Positions 1-12,175 of a DNA stretch of 64,000 nucleotides are shown here, piece after piece (the stretch's first letter is position 1; each line of letters begins with the position of its first letter). This DNA comes from Cryobacterium fucosi (GTDB lineage: Bacteria; Actinomycetota; Actinomycetes; Actinomycetales; Microbacteriaceae). The translations under genes were made by a program, and so were the position numbers. Location: positions 1 through 64,000 of the forward strand of contig NZ_SOHH01000039.1 in the NCBI RefSeq assembly GCF_004403515.1, given 5' to 3'. The notes beneath the pieces were generated by a model. It was not told where the DNA came from, made no database searches, and saw only the letters and a list, made by a program, of their open reading frames with translations.

Positions 1-172
1 ATGCCCGCCGCACCCGCGGTCAACGCGCCGATGCCGCGCCCGGAACCGCAGCCCGCGCCCGCGACCGCCGTCGCGGCCTGCGGAAACGGGCGCGGGCTAG
101 CCGCTCCGCGCGGCGGATGACGGATACCGGCTGCCGCGTGCCGGGGAAGGACGGGGCGGAAGGGAACGCCCG
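1..172. other. window edge, no gene called
   Basis: The first 120 bases are open in plus frame 1 and end in TGA at 118-120, giving a short Ala/Pro/Arg-rich stretch that could be the 3' end of a plus-strand gene beginning outside the window. Composition alone would also give such a frame in this G+C-rich DNA, so no product is assigned. Bases 121-172 are the short gap before the convergent glpD stop codon; no clear hairpin terminator was seen. Confidence 0.3.
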
Positions 173-1903
173 CTACTTCGTTGCGGCGATGTCCGGCGCC
201 TCGAGCCGTGCGCGGTCGGCGGACTCGTCGTCGGGCTCCAGCTGTGACGCCCGTTCGGCGGCGACCCGCTTGAGGTAGTAGGCCACCTCGCGTTCCTCCC
301 GATCGGTGTCCCAGCCGAGCACCTCGGCCATCAGTCGGGCCGCGACCGGCGCTGCCGAGACGCCACGGTCCCACGCCTCGATCGAGATCCGGGTGCGCCT
401 GGCCAACACATCTTCGAGGTGCAGGGCTCCCATGTGGCTCGCGGCATATACGACCTCGGCCTTGATGTAGTCGTCGGCGCCGGGCAGCGGATCGCCGAGC
501 TCCGGTGTCTCCTTGATCAGGTCGAGCAGTTCATCGGTCAGGGTGCCGTACCGATTGAGCAGGTGCTCGATCCGCACGGTGTGCAGCCCGAACGCCTTGG
601 CGATCCTGCCACGCTTGTTCCACGCGGCGCGATACCCCTCAGCACCGAGCAGCGGGATGTCATCGGTGGTCGACGCCGGAATCCGCCCGTCGAGCGCGTC
701 GACGACCGCGTCGATGGCATCCTTCGCCATGACGCGGTAGGTGGTCCACTTTCCGCCCGCGATCACAACCAGCCCAGGCACCGAATGGCCGACCAGGTGC
801 TCCCGCGAGAGCTTCGAGGTGCTCTCGGACTCGCCTGCGAGCAGGGGCCGGAGGCCGGCGTAGACGCCCTCGACGTCTTCCCGGGTGAGTGGAACCCGGA
901 CGACCGCGTTCACATGTTCGAGCAGGTAGTCGATGTCGGCGGCGGTGGCCGCCGGGTGCGCCTTGTCCAGGTGCCAGTCGGTGTCTGTGGTGCCGATCAG
1001 CCAGTGCCGGCCCCACGGGATCACGAAGAGCACGCTCTTCTCCGTGCGGAGCAGCAGGCCCATCGCCGACTGGAACCGGTCGCGCGGCACGACGAGGTGA
1101 ATCCCCTTCGACGCGCGCACCTTGAACGTGCCGCGTTCGCCGACCATCCGCTGGGTGTCGTCGGTCCACACCCCGGTGGCATTGACGACCTGCTTGGCGC
1201 GCACCTCGAAGCGCTCACCGGTCTGCAGGTCGTGGGCTTGCACGCCGACCACCCGTTCGCCGACCTTGATGAAGCCCTCGACCCGCACCCGGCTGGCCGC
1301 GTGGGCGCCGTAGAACGAGGCCGTGCGCACGAGGGACGCCACGTAGAGGGCGTCGTCGACCTGGGCGTCGTAGTAGGTGATGCCACCGACGATGGAATCG
1401 GTGTTCAGGCTGGGCAGGAGCCCCTTCACCTGGCGCTTCGACAGGTGGCGGTGGTGCGGCACGCCGGGCGGGCGCCCGCCGGTGTACGAGAAGATATCGT
1501 AAAGCAGCATCCCGGCGCCCACGTAGAACCGCTCGGTGACGCGTTTCTTGAGCGGGTAGAGGAACCGCACCGGCTTCACCAGGTGCGGCGCGATGCGCTG
1601 CAGCAGGAGCCCCCGCTCGGTGAGCGCCTCGCGCACCAGCCGGAAGTCGAGCTGTTCCAGGTAACGGATGCCGCCGTGCACCAGCTTGGACGACCGGCTC
1701 GACGTGCCGGAGGCCCAGTCCCGCGCCTCGAGGATGCCGACGCTCAGGCCGCGGGTGACCGCATCCAGGGCGCAACCCGCCCCGACGATCCCCCCGCCGA
1801 CCACAAGGATGTCGAGCTCTTTGCCCTTCAACCTCGCGAGCGCGGCCGCGCGTTCGTCAGGGCCCAGTTTCGTGGACCGTGACACCGAGTTACCTGTGGC
1901 CAT
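173..1903 (-). CDS. glpD: FAD-dependent glycerol-3-phosphate dehydrogenase
   Basis: 576 aa. Oxidises sn-glycerol 3-phosphate to dihydroxyacetone phosphate and passes electrons to quinone at the inner face of the membrane. The dinucleotide-binding motif GGGIVGAG lies at residues 36-43, followed by ASGTSSRSSKLVHGGIRYLE, typical of GlpD/GlpO. The C-terminal part (about 420-560) matches the alpha-helical GlpD cap domain. The ATG at 1901-1903 is chosen because GGAG lies about 8 nt upstream. The frame stays open to 2227, but that extension overlaps the next gene and lacks family similarity. No glpF or glpK lies beside it in the window, so it seems to be a stand-alone gene. Confidence 0.93.
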   Translation of the reverse strand: MATGNSVSRSTKLGPDERAAALARLKGKELDILVVGGGIVGAGCALDAVTRGLSVGILEARDWASGTSSRSSKLVHGGIRYLEQLDFRLVREALTERGLLLQRIAPHLVKPVRFLYPLKKRVTERFYVGAGMLLYDIFSYTGGRPPGVPHHRHLSKRQVKGLLPSLNTDSIVGGITYYDAQVDDALYVASLVRTASFYGAHAASRVRVEGFIKVGERVVGVQAHDLQTGERFEVRAKQVVNATGVWTDDTQRMVGERGTFKVRASKGIHLVVPRDRFQSAMGLLLRTEKSVLFVIPWGRHWLIGTTDTDWHLDKAHPAATAADIDYLLEHVNAVVRVPLTREDVEGVYAGLRPLLAGESESTSKLSREHLVGHSVPGLVVIAGGKWTTYRVMAKDAIDAVVDALDGRIPASTTDDIPLLGAEGYRAAWNKRGRIAKAFGLHTVRIEHLLNRYGTLTDELLDLIKETPELGDPLPGADDYIKAEVVYAASHMGALHLEDVLARRTRISIEAWDRGVSAAPVAARLMAEVLGWDTDREEREVAYYLKRVAAERASQLEPDDESADRARLEAPDIAATK

Positions 1904-1943
1904 GTGCTCACTCCATCCTGATGGTGTGGTGCTTACCTTGACG

Positions 1944-3062
1944 CTAGTTCGTTCGGTACGGCGCGACAACCACTTCGACGCGCTGGAATTCCTTGAGGTC
2001 CGAATACCCGGTGGTCGCCATCGAACGGCGCAGCGCGCCGACGAGGTTCGCGGTGCCGTCGGCGATCGGGGTCGGTCCGTAGAGAATGGTCTCGAGCGGG
2101 GCCAGGGCGCCCACCTCGACGCGCTTGCCGCGGGGCAGCTTCGAGTGGTGGACCTCGGGACCCCAGTGGAAGCCGCCGCCGGGGGCATCCGTCGCCCTGG
2201 CCAGCGCCGTGCCGAGCATGACCGCATCGGCGCCGCAGGCGATGGCCTTGACGATGTCGCCGGAGGTGTTCAGGCCGCCGTCGGCGATGACGTGCACGTA
2301 ACGGCCGCCGGACTCGTCCATGTAGTCCCGGCGCGCGCCGGCGACGTCGGCCACGGCCGTGGCCATGGGGGCGTGGATGCCGAGCGAGGCCCGGGTCGTG
2401 GAGGCGGCGCCGCCGCCGAAACCGACGAGCACGCCGGCCGCGCCGGTGCGCATCAGGTGGAGGGCCGCGGTGTACGTGGCGGCGCCGCCGACGATGACGG
2501 GCACGTCGAGCTCGTAGATGAACTTCTTGAGGTTGAGCGGCTCCTGGTTCTGGGAGACGTGCTCGGCGGACACCGTGGTGCCGCGGATGACGAACAGGTC
2601 GACGCCCGCGGCGACGACCGTCTCATACAGTTCCTGGGTGCGCTGGGGCGACAGGGCACCGGCAACGGTGACGCCGGCGGCGCGGATCTGGGCCAGGCGC
2701 TCGGTGACGAGGCTCGGCTTGATCGGCTCGGCGTACATCTCCTGCATCCGTGCGGTCGCGAGGCCGGCGGGCAGTTCGCGGATCTCGGCGAGGAGCGGTT
2801 CGGGGTCGTCGTAGCGGGTCCACAGCCCCTCGAGGTCGAGCACGCCGACCCCGCCGAGCTGGCCCATCATGATGGCCGTCGTCGGCGACACCACGGAGTC
2901 CATCGGCGCGGCGAGGAAGGGGATGGAGAACTGGTACGCGTCGATGGTCCAGCCGACCGAGACATCCTCCGGGTCGCGGGTGCGCCGGCTGGGCACAATC
3001 GCAATGTCGTCGAAGGCATACACGCGGCGAGCGCGCTTGGAACGGCCGATCTCGATTTCCAT
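1944..3062 (-). CDS. guaB3: GuaB3, IMP dehydrogenase-related protein
   Basis: 372 aa TIM-barrel protein of the IMPDH/GMP reductase superfamily without CBS domains, matching the actinobacterial GuaB3 family (Mycobacterium-type 'IMP dehydrogenase family protein'). APMDSVVSP near residue 52 and HVIADGGLNTSGDIVKA plus AVMLGTALARA in the C-terminal half are the barrel's phosphate and nucleotide sites. The catalytic loop reads GFGGGAASTTR where IMPDH has G-x-G-x-G-S-x-C-T-T-R, so the active-site Cys is replaced by Ser. IMPDH activity is therefore doubtful from sequence. True guaB lies 1.6 kb away on the same strand with patB in between. Start ATG at 3060-3062. Confidence 0.88.
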   Translation of the reverse strand: MEIEIGRSKRARRVYAFDDIAIVPSRRTRDPEDVSVGWTIDAYQFSIPFLAAPMDSVVSPTTAIMMGQLGGVGVLDLEGLWTRYDDPEPLLAEIRELPAGLATARMQEMYAEPIKPSLVTERLAQIRAAGVTVAGALSPQRTQELYETVVAAGVDLFVIRGTTVSAEHVSQNQEPLNLKKFIYELDVPVIVGGAATYTAALHLMRTGAAGVLVGFGGGAASTTRASLGIHAPMATAVADVAGARRDYMDESGGRYVHVIADGGLNTSGDIVKAIACGADAVMLGTALARATDAPGGGFHWGPEVHHSKLPRGKRVEVGALAPLETILYGPTPIADGTANLVGALRRSMATTGYSDLKEFQRVEVVVAPYRTN

Positions 3063-3174
3063 GGTTCCAGCTTAGGTGCCGCCCGCCGACACCGCCCACC
3101 CGGCACCGGGAGCGAGGGCGGTCACCGAGGCCGGCACCCTCGACGGCGCCGACCGGAAGGTGCATCCTGAGGTG

Positions 3175-4317
3175 ATGGACGTCACCGCCGAACCTCTGAC
3201 CCTGCTGCGCGAACGCACGAGCATGAAATGGCGCACCTACCCGGGCGACGTCCTGCCGCTGTTCATCGCCGAGATGGACTACCCGCTGGCCGAGCCGGTC
3301 GCGGACGCCCTGTACGACGCCGTGCGCCGCAGCGACACCGGCTACGCCGCTCCGGTCAACGGCCTCGGCGACGCGTTCGCCGGGTTCGCCCGAACCCGGT
3401 GGGGCTGGCGGGTCGATCCTGACCAGGTGTCGAGCACCACGGATGTCAGCGTCGCCATCGTCGAGACGCTCCGCGGCCTGATCCTCCCCGGCGACCGGGT
3501 CGTGATCACTCCCCCGGTCTACCCGCCGTTCTTCGACCTGGTCGCCGAGGCCGGCGGCCGGGTCGATCCGGTGCCGCTCCTTCACGGCCACACGGGCTGG
3601 ACGCTCGACCTCGACGCGCTCGAGCGGGCCTTCCTCGGCGGGACCCGCTTCATCCTTCTCTGCAACCCGCACAACCCGATCGGGCATCCACACGGCATCG
3701 AGGACCTCACCGCGCTGGCCGAGCTGGCCGCCCGCCACGGCGTGACGGTGGTCAGCGACGAGGTCCACGCGCCGCTCACCCAGCCCGGGGCCGCCTTCAC
3801 GCCCTACCTGACCGTGTCGCCGGAGGCCGCGGAGCACGGCGTGTGCCTCACCTCAGCGAGCAAGACCTGGAACCTCGCCGGGCTCAAGTGCGCGCTCATC
3901 GTCACGGCATCAGAGCGGATGCGCCGGGTCGTCACCGGCCTGCCGCAGGAGGTGTCCTGGCGCACGAGCCAGTTCGGCCTGATCGCCGGTGTCGCAGCCT
4001 TCCGGCACGGGCAACCGTGGCTCGACGGGGTGCTCGCCGCGCTGGACTCCAATCGCCGCCTGCTCGGCGCCCTGCTCGACGCGCAGCTGCCCGGCGTGGG
4101 GTACAGCCCGCCCAACGCGGGCTTCCTGGCCTGGCTCGACCTCCGCAGCCTCGGCTGGGGGGACGACCCGGCGGTCGTCGCCCTGGAGCGCGCGAAGGTG
4201 GCGCTCAGCCCCGGCCCGATGTTCGGCGCTCCCGGGAAGGGCTTTGCCCGCCTCAACTTCGCCTGCTCGGCCGAGGTTCTCTCGGAGGCGATCTCGCGTC
4301 TCGCCGCCGCGGTCTGA
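3175..4317 (+). CDS. MalY/PatB family PLP-dependent C-S lyase / aminotransferase
   Basis: 380 aa, fold type I PLP enzyme. The MalY/PatB family includes cystathionine beta-lyases, which split cystathionine to homocysteine, pyruvate and ammonia. The Schiff-base lysine is in SASKTWNLAG (about K230), CNPHNPIG is the PLP/substrate motif, and SDEVHAPLT holds the Asp that pairs with the pyridine nitrogen. I start at ATG 3175 (MDVTAEPLT), with GTG 3172 just in front as alternative. The frame is open to 3076, but that part has no family match and overlaps the divergent guaB3 start. Substrate (cystathionine, cysteine-S-conjugates) cannot be fixed from sequence. Confidence 0.86.
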   Translation: MDVTAEPLTLLRERTSMKWRTYPGDVLPLFIAEMDYPLAEPVADALYDAVRRSDTGYAAPVNGLGDAFAGFARTRWGWRVDPDQVSSTTDVSVAIVETLRGLILPGDRVVITPPVYPPFFDLVAEAGGRVDPVPLLHGHTGWTLDLDALERAFLGGTRFILLCNPHNPIGHPHGIEDLTALAELAARHGVTVVSDEVHAPLTQPGAAFTPYLTVSPEAAEHGVCLTSASKTWNLAGLKCALIVTASERMRRVVTGLPQEVSWRTSQFGLIAGVAAFRHGQPWLDGVLAALDSNRRLLGALLDAQLPGVGYSPPNAGFLAWLDLRSLGWGDDPAVVALERAKVALSPGPMFGAPGKGFARLNFACSAEVLSEAISRLAAAV

Positions 4318-4700
4318 CGCCCGCAGGCCCCGATGGTCGAGCCTGTGCGGTGGTCGAGCGCGTGCGGCGGTCGATCGCGTGCGGCGGTCGATCGCGTGCG
4401 GCGGTCGAGCCTGTCGAGACCCCGAACCTCGAGCAGACCCCCGTGGTCGAGCCGGCCCCGGTGGTCGAGCCTGTCGAGACCCCGAACCTCGAGCAGACCC
4501 CGGTGGTCGAGCCTGTCGAGACCCCGAACCTCGAGCAGACCCCGGTGGTCGAGCCTGTCGAGACCCCGGATCTCGACAAGCTCGATCACCGCACAAGCTC
4601 GGTCACCGCACAAGCTCGATCACCGCACGCGCTCGATCACCGCACAAGCTCGATCACCGCACGCGCTCGATCACCGCACAAGATCGATCAGCACCCGGGC
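4318..4700. repeat. tandem and dispersed TCGAG-type repeats between convergent genes
   Basis: About 380 bases between the convergent ends of the PatB-like gene and guaB contain only repeats. Three layers are visible: degenerate GGTCGA(G/T)C-x-CGTGCGGC units at about 4333-4405; a 42-bp unit containing GGTGGTCGAGCCTGTCGAGA with two full copies at 4460-4501 and 4502-4543 and partial copies either side; and a 17-bp unit AAGCTCGATCACCGCAC repeated several times with small changes at about 4578-4685. The halves are roughly inverted (GGTCGAGCCTGTCGAGA against TCTCGACAAGCTCGATC), so the transcript can fold strongly and may end both genes. Confidence 0.9.
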
Positions 4701-4710
4701 CGGTCAGCGA

Positions 4711-7802
<3,092 letters not shown>

Positions 7803-7813
7803 AAGGGCATCCG

Positions 7814-8797
7814 ATGATCGACTGGGGAGCAATCTTTAGCAACGCGGCCGTCGAGCTGATCAGCCCGACCACCGCCGCCTACGCCCTCGCGGCGCTCGGG
7901 CTGGCGGTCCACTTCGGATACACCGGCCTGCTCAACTTCGGCCAGGCCGGCTTCATGGCCCTCGGCGCCTACGGGTACGCCATCTCCATCCTCAGCTTCG
8001 GCTTCCCGGTCTGGGGTGCCGTGCTGGTGGGGATCGGGGCATCCGTGATCTTCGCGCTGGTCCTGGGCATCCCGACCCTGCGCCTGCGTGCGGACTACCT
8101 GGCCATCGTCACGATCGCCGCCGCCGAGATCGTTCGGCTGCTGTTCACGACCAACACGTTCGAGCCGCTGACCGGTTCGGCGAACGGCCTGAGCGGCTAC
8201 AAGGGCGGCTTCGCGGCGCTGAACCCGATCCCGGAAGGAAGCTACGGCTTCGGGCCGTTCGAGTACAACGCCTACGACTGGTGGCTGCGCATCGTGGCCT
8301 GGACGATCGTGGTGCTGGCCTGCCTGTTCACCTGGCAGATCATGCGCAGCCCCTGGGGTCGGGTGATCAAGGGCATCCGTGAAGACGAGGATGCCGTGCG
8401 CGCCCTGGGCAAGAACGTCTACTCCTACAAGATGCAGTCGCTGGTCCTCGGCGGAGTGTTCGGCACCATCGCCGGGATGATCTTCGTGCTGCCGCGCGCG
8501 GTGGTCCCGTCGAACTACCAGACGTCGCTTACGTTCTTCATCTATGCGATCCTGCTGCTCGGCGGCGCGGCCACGATCCTCGGGCCGGTCATCGGCTCGA
8601 TGATCTTCTGGGTGCTGCTCTCGTTCTTCTCCGGCTTCATCGCCCGGGCCGTCGAGGCCGGCTGGCTGCCGTTCATGACCAGCGTCCAGGCCGGACAATT
8701 GCGCTTCATCCTCGTGGGTGTCGCGATCATGCTCATAGTCATCTTCAGACCGCAGGGCATCTTCGGAAACAAGAAGGAGTTGGCCTTTGTCAAGTAA
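7814..8797 (+). CDS. livM: LivM-type ABC permease
   Basis: 327 aa, second membrane subunit of the importer. GYTGLLNFGQAGFMALGAY near residue 38 is the LivM signature, followed by about eight hydrophobic helices. The loop GIREDEDAVRALGKN near residue 195 is the cytoplasmic coupling region that contacts the ATPases. ATG start at 7814 is preceded by AGAAGGG. The stop codon overlaps the start of livG by 11 bases, so the two are probably translationally coupled. Confidence 0.93.
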   Translation: MIDWGAIFSNAAVELISPTTAAYALAALGLAVHFGYTGLLNFGQAGFMALGAYGYAISILSFGFPVWGAVLVGIGASVIFALVLGIPTLRLRADYLAIVTIAAAEIVRLLFTTNTFEPLTGSANGLSGYKGGFAALNPIPEGSYGFGPFEYNAYDWWLRIVAWTIVVLACLFTWQIMRSPWGRVIKGIREDEDAVRALGKNVYSYKMQSLVLGGVFGTIAGMIFVLPRAVVPSNYQTSLTFFIYAILLLGGAATILGPVIGSMIFWVLLSFFSGFIARAVEAGWLPFMTSVQAGQLRFILVGVAIMLIVIFRPQGIFGNKKELAFVK

Positions 8798-9710
8798 TCC
8801 CGTTCCCAGCAGCAAGCCGGTCAAGTCGATCGACCTGCACATCGGCGCGGCCGAACCCGGTTGCCGGAAGCGCGACCCGATCCTGATCGCGGACGGCGTG
8901 AGCCGCACCTTCGGCGGGCTCAAGGCCGTCGACGTCGACCACGTGGAGATCCCCCGCGGCGCCATCACGGCCCTGATCGGGCCGAACGGCGCGGGCAAGA
9001 CCACCCTGTTCAACCTGTTGACCGGCTTCGACAAGCCCGACAGCGGTTCGTGGACCTTCGAGGGCCGGTCCCTGTCCGGGATGCCGGCGTTCAAGGTGGC
9101 CCGGATGGGCCAGGTGCGCACGTTCCAGCTCACGAAGGCGCTCGGCCTGCTCACGGTGATGGACAACATGCTCCTCGGAGCGAAGGGCCAGTCCGGGGAG
9201 AACCTGTTCCGGGCGATGCTGCCGTTCTTCTGGCGCAAGCAGGAGGAGGAGAACAAGGCGAGGGCCATCGACATCCTCACCCGGTTCAAGCTGGACACCA
9301 AGAAGGACGACTACGCCGCCAGCCTGTCCGGCGGCCAGCGCAAGCTCCTCGAGATGGCCCGCGCCCTGATGAGCGAGCCGACCCTGGTCATGCTCGACGA
9401 GCCGATGGCCGGCGTGAACCCGGCCCTGACCCAGTCACTGCTCGACCACATCCTCAACCTGAAGACCCAGGGCATGAGCGTGCTCTTCGTCGAACACGAT
9501 ATGCACATGGTGCGCCACATCGCCGACTGGGTCATCGTGATGGCCGAGGGCCGGGTGGTCGCCGAAGGCGATCCGCACGAGGTCATGCGCAACCCCGCCG
9601 TGATCGACGCCTACCTGGGCCAGCACCACGACGAAGACCTCGGCGCGGACCCCTCCGCCGAGAAGGAACACGTCGTAGCGATCAAGGAGCTGCTCGATGA
9701 CGAATTCTAG
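8787..9710 (+). CDS. livG: LivG-type ABC ATPase
   Basis: 307 aa. ATP-hydrolysing subunit of the branched-chain amino-acid type importer. Walker A GPNGAGKTT at about 65-73, ABC signature LSGGQRKLLEMARAL, Walker B LVMLDEPMAGVNP and switch His in VEHDM. It carries a 30-residue N-terminal extension and a C-terminal acidic tail. The start is TTG at 8787, fixed by the AAGGAG box 6-11 nt before it; no ATG or GTG fits as well. Overlaps livM by 11 and livF by 14 bases. Confidence 0.92.
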   Translation: MSSNPVPSSKPVKSIDLHIGAAEPGCRKRDPILIADGVSRTFGGLKAVDVDHVEIPRGAITALIGPNGAGKTTLFNLLTGFDKPDSGSWTFEGRSLSGMPAFKVARMGQVRTFQLTKALGLLTVMDNMLLGAKGQSGENLFRAMLPFFWRKQEEENKARAIDILTRFKLDTKKDDYAASLSGGQRKLLEMARALMSEPTLVMLDEPMAGVNPALTQSLLDHILNLKTQGMSVLFVEHDMHMVRHIADWVIVMAEGRVVAEGDPHEVMRNPAVIDAYLGQHHDEDLGADPSAEKEHVVAIKELLDDEF

Positions 9711-10467
9711 CCCGACCACCGCCCCCGCGTCCGCGCAGACGGGCGTGCCCGTCGTCGACGTGAAGACCGTCACGGCCGGCTACCTGCCGGGTGTGAACAT
9801 CCTCAACGCCTGCTCGCTGACCGCCTACGACGGCGAGCTGATCGGCATCATCGGCCCGAACGGCGCCGGCAAGTCGACGCTGCTCAAGTCGATCTTCGGC
9901 CAGGTCAAGGTGCGCGAGGGCGAGATCCTGCTCCGCGGGGAGAACATCACCAATCTCAAGGCGAACAAGCTGGTCTCCAAGGGCGTCGGCTTCGTCCCGC
10001 AGACCAACAACGTCTTTCCCACGCTCACCATCCAGGAGAACCTGGAAATGGGCATGTTCCAGAAGCCGAAGGGTCTCGCGGAGCGGCTCGAGTTCGTGAC
10101 CGAGATCTTCCCGGAACTGAGGAAGCGCCTGCAGCAGCGGGCCGGATCCCTGTCGGGCGGCGAGCGCCAGATGGTCGCCATGTCCCGGGCGCTGATGATG
10201 GGCCCGCACGTGCTGCTGCTCGACGAGCCGAGCGCCGGCCTGTCGCCTGTGCGCCAGGACGAGGCGTTCCTGCGGGTCAAGGAGATCAACAAGGCGGGGG
10301 TGACCACGATCATGGTCGAGCAGAATGCGCGCCGCTGCCTGCAGATCTGCGACCGCGGTTACGTGCTCGACCAGGGCCGGGACGCGTACACGGGAACCGG
10401 CCGTGAACTGCTGAACGACCCCAAGGTGATCGGCCTGTACCTGGGCACCCTCGGGCAGGACGACTAG
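9697..10467 (+). CDS. livF: LivF-type ABC ATPase
   Basis: 256 aa. Second ATPase of the importer. Walker A GPNGAGKST at about 53-61, Q-loop VPQTNNVF, signature LSGGERQMVAMSRAL and Walker B LLLDEPSAGLSP. The short C-terminal end without an extra domain and the 'AGLSP' form are typical of LivF as opposed to LivG. Last gene of the operon; a strong hairpin follows about 230 bases downstream. Confidence 0.93.
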   Translation: MTNSSPTTAPASAQTGVPVVDVKTVTAGYLPGVNILNACSLTAYDGELIGIIGPNGAGKSTLLKSIFGQVKVREGEILLRGENITNLKANKLVSKGVGFVPQTNNVFPTLTIQENLEMGMFQKPKGLAERLEFVTEIFPELRKRLQQRAGSLSGGERQMVAMSRALMMGPHVLLLDEPSAGLSPVRQDEAFLRVKEINKAGVTTIMVEQNARRCLQICDRGYVLDQGRDAYTGTGRELLNDPKVIGLYLGTLGQDD

Positions 10468-10571
10468 CCACACCACGCCCCCCTGCCGGGCACAGGAGCG
10501 GCGCCAGAGGACATCCTCGGGCGTCGCTTCTCTGTGTGCCAGGACCCCCGTGCCCCCGACCCCCGCGTGCC

Positions 10572-10658
10572 CAATTCAGGAGACTCCGGACTTTCGCCGC
10601 CCTCCGCCGCACAGTTCCGGGGCCTCCGCGGCCGGTCCGGCCCGATTCTCCTGAATTG
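10572..10658. repeat. 12-bp inverted repeat pair with 63-base spacer
   Basis: CAATTCAGGAGA at 10572-10583 is matched exactly by its inverse complement TCTCCTGAATTG at 10647-10658. The spacer is G+C-rich with its own smaller CCGG-type repeats. It lies between the convergent ends of livF and livK, in non-coding DNA. Could be a fold in the 3' region of either transcript or the ends of a small repeat element. Confidence 0.7.
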
Positions 10659-10699
10659 CACCCCGTCCCGGACCGCTCTGGGCGCTGCAGGGGACGGGA

Positions 10700-10741
10700 A
10701 CGACGGAGGGGCCCCGACCGAAGTCGGGGCCCCTCCGTCGT
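10700..10741. terminator. bidirectional hairpin between livF and livK
   Basis: A 19-bp perfect stem (left arm from 10700, containing GACGGAGGGGCCCCGAC) closes on the tetraloop CGAA and ends at 10741. It sits 13 bases past the livK stop and about 230 bases past livF, so it can end both convergent transcripts. There is no long T run, as is common in high-GC actinobacteria. Confidence 0.85.
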
Positions 10742-10753
10742 GCGTTGTGGCGG

Positions 10754-12049
10754 CTAGTTGATGCGCTTGTACGTGTTGTCTGCCTTGTACTCGTAAACGC
10801 CGATGGTCGCCTCGGTCGGGTCGCCGTTCTCATCGAACGTGACAGGGCCGGAGAAGCCGTCGTAGTTGATCTGCTCACCCTTCGCGAGGGCCTTGGCGGC
10901 CGTCTTGAAGTCGGTGACCTTGGTGCCGTCGCCGGTGCCGCCCGAGACCTGGCGGAGGTAGTCGGCGATGGACTGGCCCTTGACGTCGTTCGCAGCGTAG
11001 GCGGCGAGCGCGATCAGCACGACGGCGTCGTAGGACTCGGCCGCGTAGCTGAAGTCGGTCAGGGTCGGGTCGATCTCCTTCAGGCGCGTGGTGAAGTCAC
11101 CCAGCGTTCCGACGTCGAGTCCGGGCAGCGTGCCCTTCGAACCGGTGATGAGATCCGCGGCGAAGTCCTTGCTGTAGTCGGACAGGTTCCCGTCGACGAA
11201 GTAGAGCTTGCCGCCCGGGAAGCCGGAGCCGACGAGGGCGGGCGTGATGACCTTGGCCTGGTCGAACGTGATCAGGGCGATCGCATCCGGCTTGGCGGCG
11301 GTCACTTCGGAGATCTGGGCGGCGAAGTTCGAGTCGCCCTCGTTGAACAGCGACTTGGCGACGACCTTGCCACCGGCACTCTCGAAAGCGGCGGCGGTCG
11401 ATTCGGCCAGGCCCGTGCCATACGCGTCGTTGAGCACGATCAGCCCGAGGGTGCTGTTGCCGTCCTCGGCGATCTGGTTGCCGAGCACCTCGCCCTGGAG
11501 CAGGTCGGACGGCGCAGTACGCCAGTACAGGCCCTTGTCGTCGTACGTCGTGAAGTCCGGCGAGGTGTTGGCCGGCGAGAAATGCACGACACCGGCGCCG
11601 GTGATCTGGTCGATCACGGTCTTCGAGACGCCGGAGGAGGCGGCACCGACGATGGCCGAGACATCCTGGGACAGGAGGTCGGTCACCGACACGGTAGCGG
11701 TGTCGGTCGTGGTGTCGCCCGAGTCGCGGTAGACGGGGTCGACGGTGATCCCGAGCTTCGCGTCGTTGATGTCCTTGACGGCGAGTGCGACACCGGCCTC
11801 TTCAGGCGGGCCGAGGAACGCCAGGGCGCCACTCTGGGGAAGGATCGTGCCGATTTTGAGGGTGAGATTGCGGTCGCCGGCCTTGACGGCCTTGGCGTCT
11901 CCACTCGCAGCGGGCGTGTCCGATGCAGTCGGGGTAGCAGAATTGCTGCTGCATCCGGTGAGCAGAAGTGCGCTGACGCCGACCATTGCGACACCAGTGA
12001 TGACTGCCCGGACTGAGCGGGAGGCCGAGGCCTTCGCGAATACGCTCAT
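10754..12049 (-). CDS. livK: LivK-like substrate-binding lipoprotein
   Basis: 431 aa. Extracytoplasmic binding protein for a branched-chain amino-acid type ABC importer, anchored by lipid. Signal peptide with lipobox LLTGC (Cys33). The mature part matches the Peripla_BP_6 fold: LKIGTILPQSGALAFLGPP near residue 65, then AVKDIND. The C-terminal segment INYDGFSGPVTFDENGDP is the usual end of LivK proteins. It faces livHMGF convergently and most likely feeds that permease. Own promoter expected in the 126 bases between it and the paralogue. Confidence 0.9.
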   Translation of the reverse strand: MSVFAKASASRSVRAVITGVAMVGVSALLLTGCSSNSATPTASDTPAASGDAKAVKAGDRNLTLKIGTILPQSGALAFLGPPEEAGVALAVKDINDAKLGITVDPVYRDSGDTTTDTATVSVTDLLSQDVSAIVGAASSGVSKTVIDQITGAGVVHFSPANTSPDFTTYDDKGLYWRTAPSDLLQGEVLGNQIAEDGNSTLGLIVLNDAYGTGLAESTAAAFESAGGKVVAKSLFNEGDSNFAAQISEVTAAKPDAIALITFDQAKVITPALVGSGFPGGKLYFVDGNLSDYSKDFAADLITGSKGTLPGLDVGTLGDFTTRLKEIDPTLTDFSYAAESYDAVVLIALAAYAANDVKGQSIADYLRQVSGGTGDGTKVTDFKTAAKALAKGEQINYDGFSGPVTFDENGDPTEATIGVYEYKADNTYKRIN

Positions 12050-12175
12050 GTTGCTCCTTGGGAATAGGAAGTGAAAGGTCCCGGCGATCGATTGACTGCC
12101 GTTCTGTCACATTATTGACAGGAATCGCGCGAAACAAGACAACCGGGTTACATCCGTGTAACGCGACCCAAATCG

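Noticed and set aside
419-1882. Plus-strand open frame of 487 codons within glpD
   Set aside because: Wholly antisense to glpD and without recognisable motifs.
4440-4690. Possible CRISPR array in the tandem repeats
   Set aside because: Units are directly adjacent with no unique spacers and no cas genes nearby.
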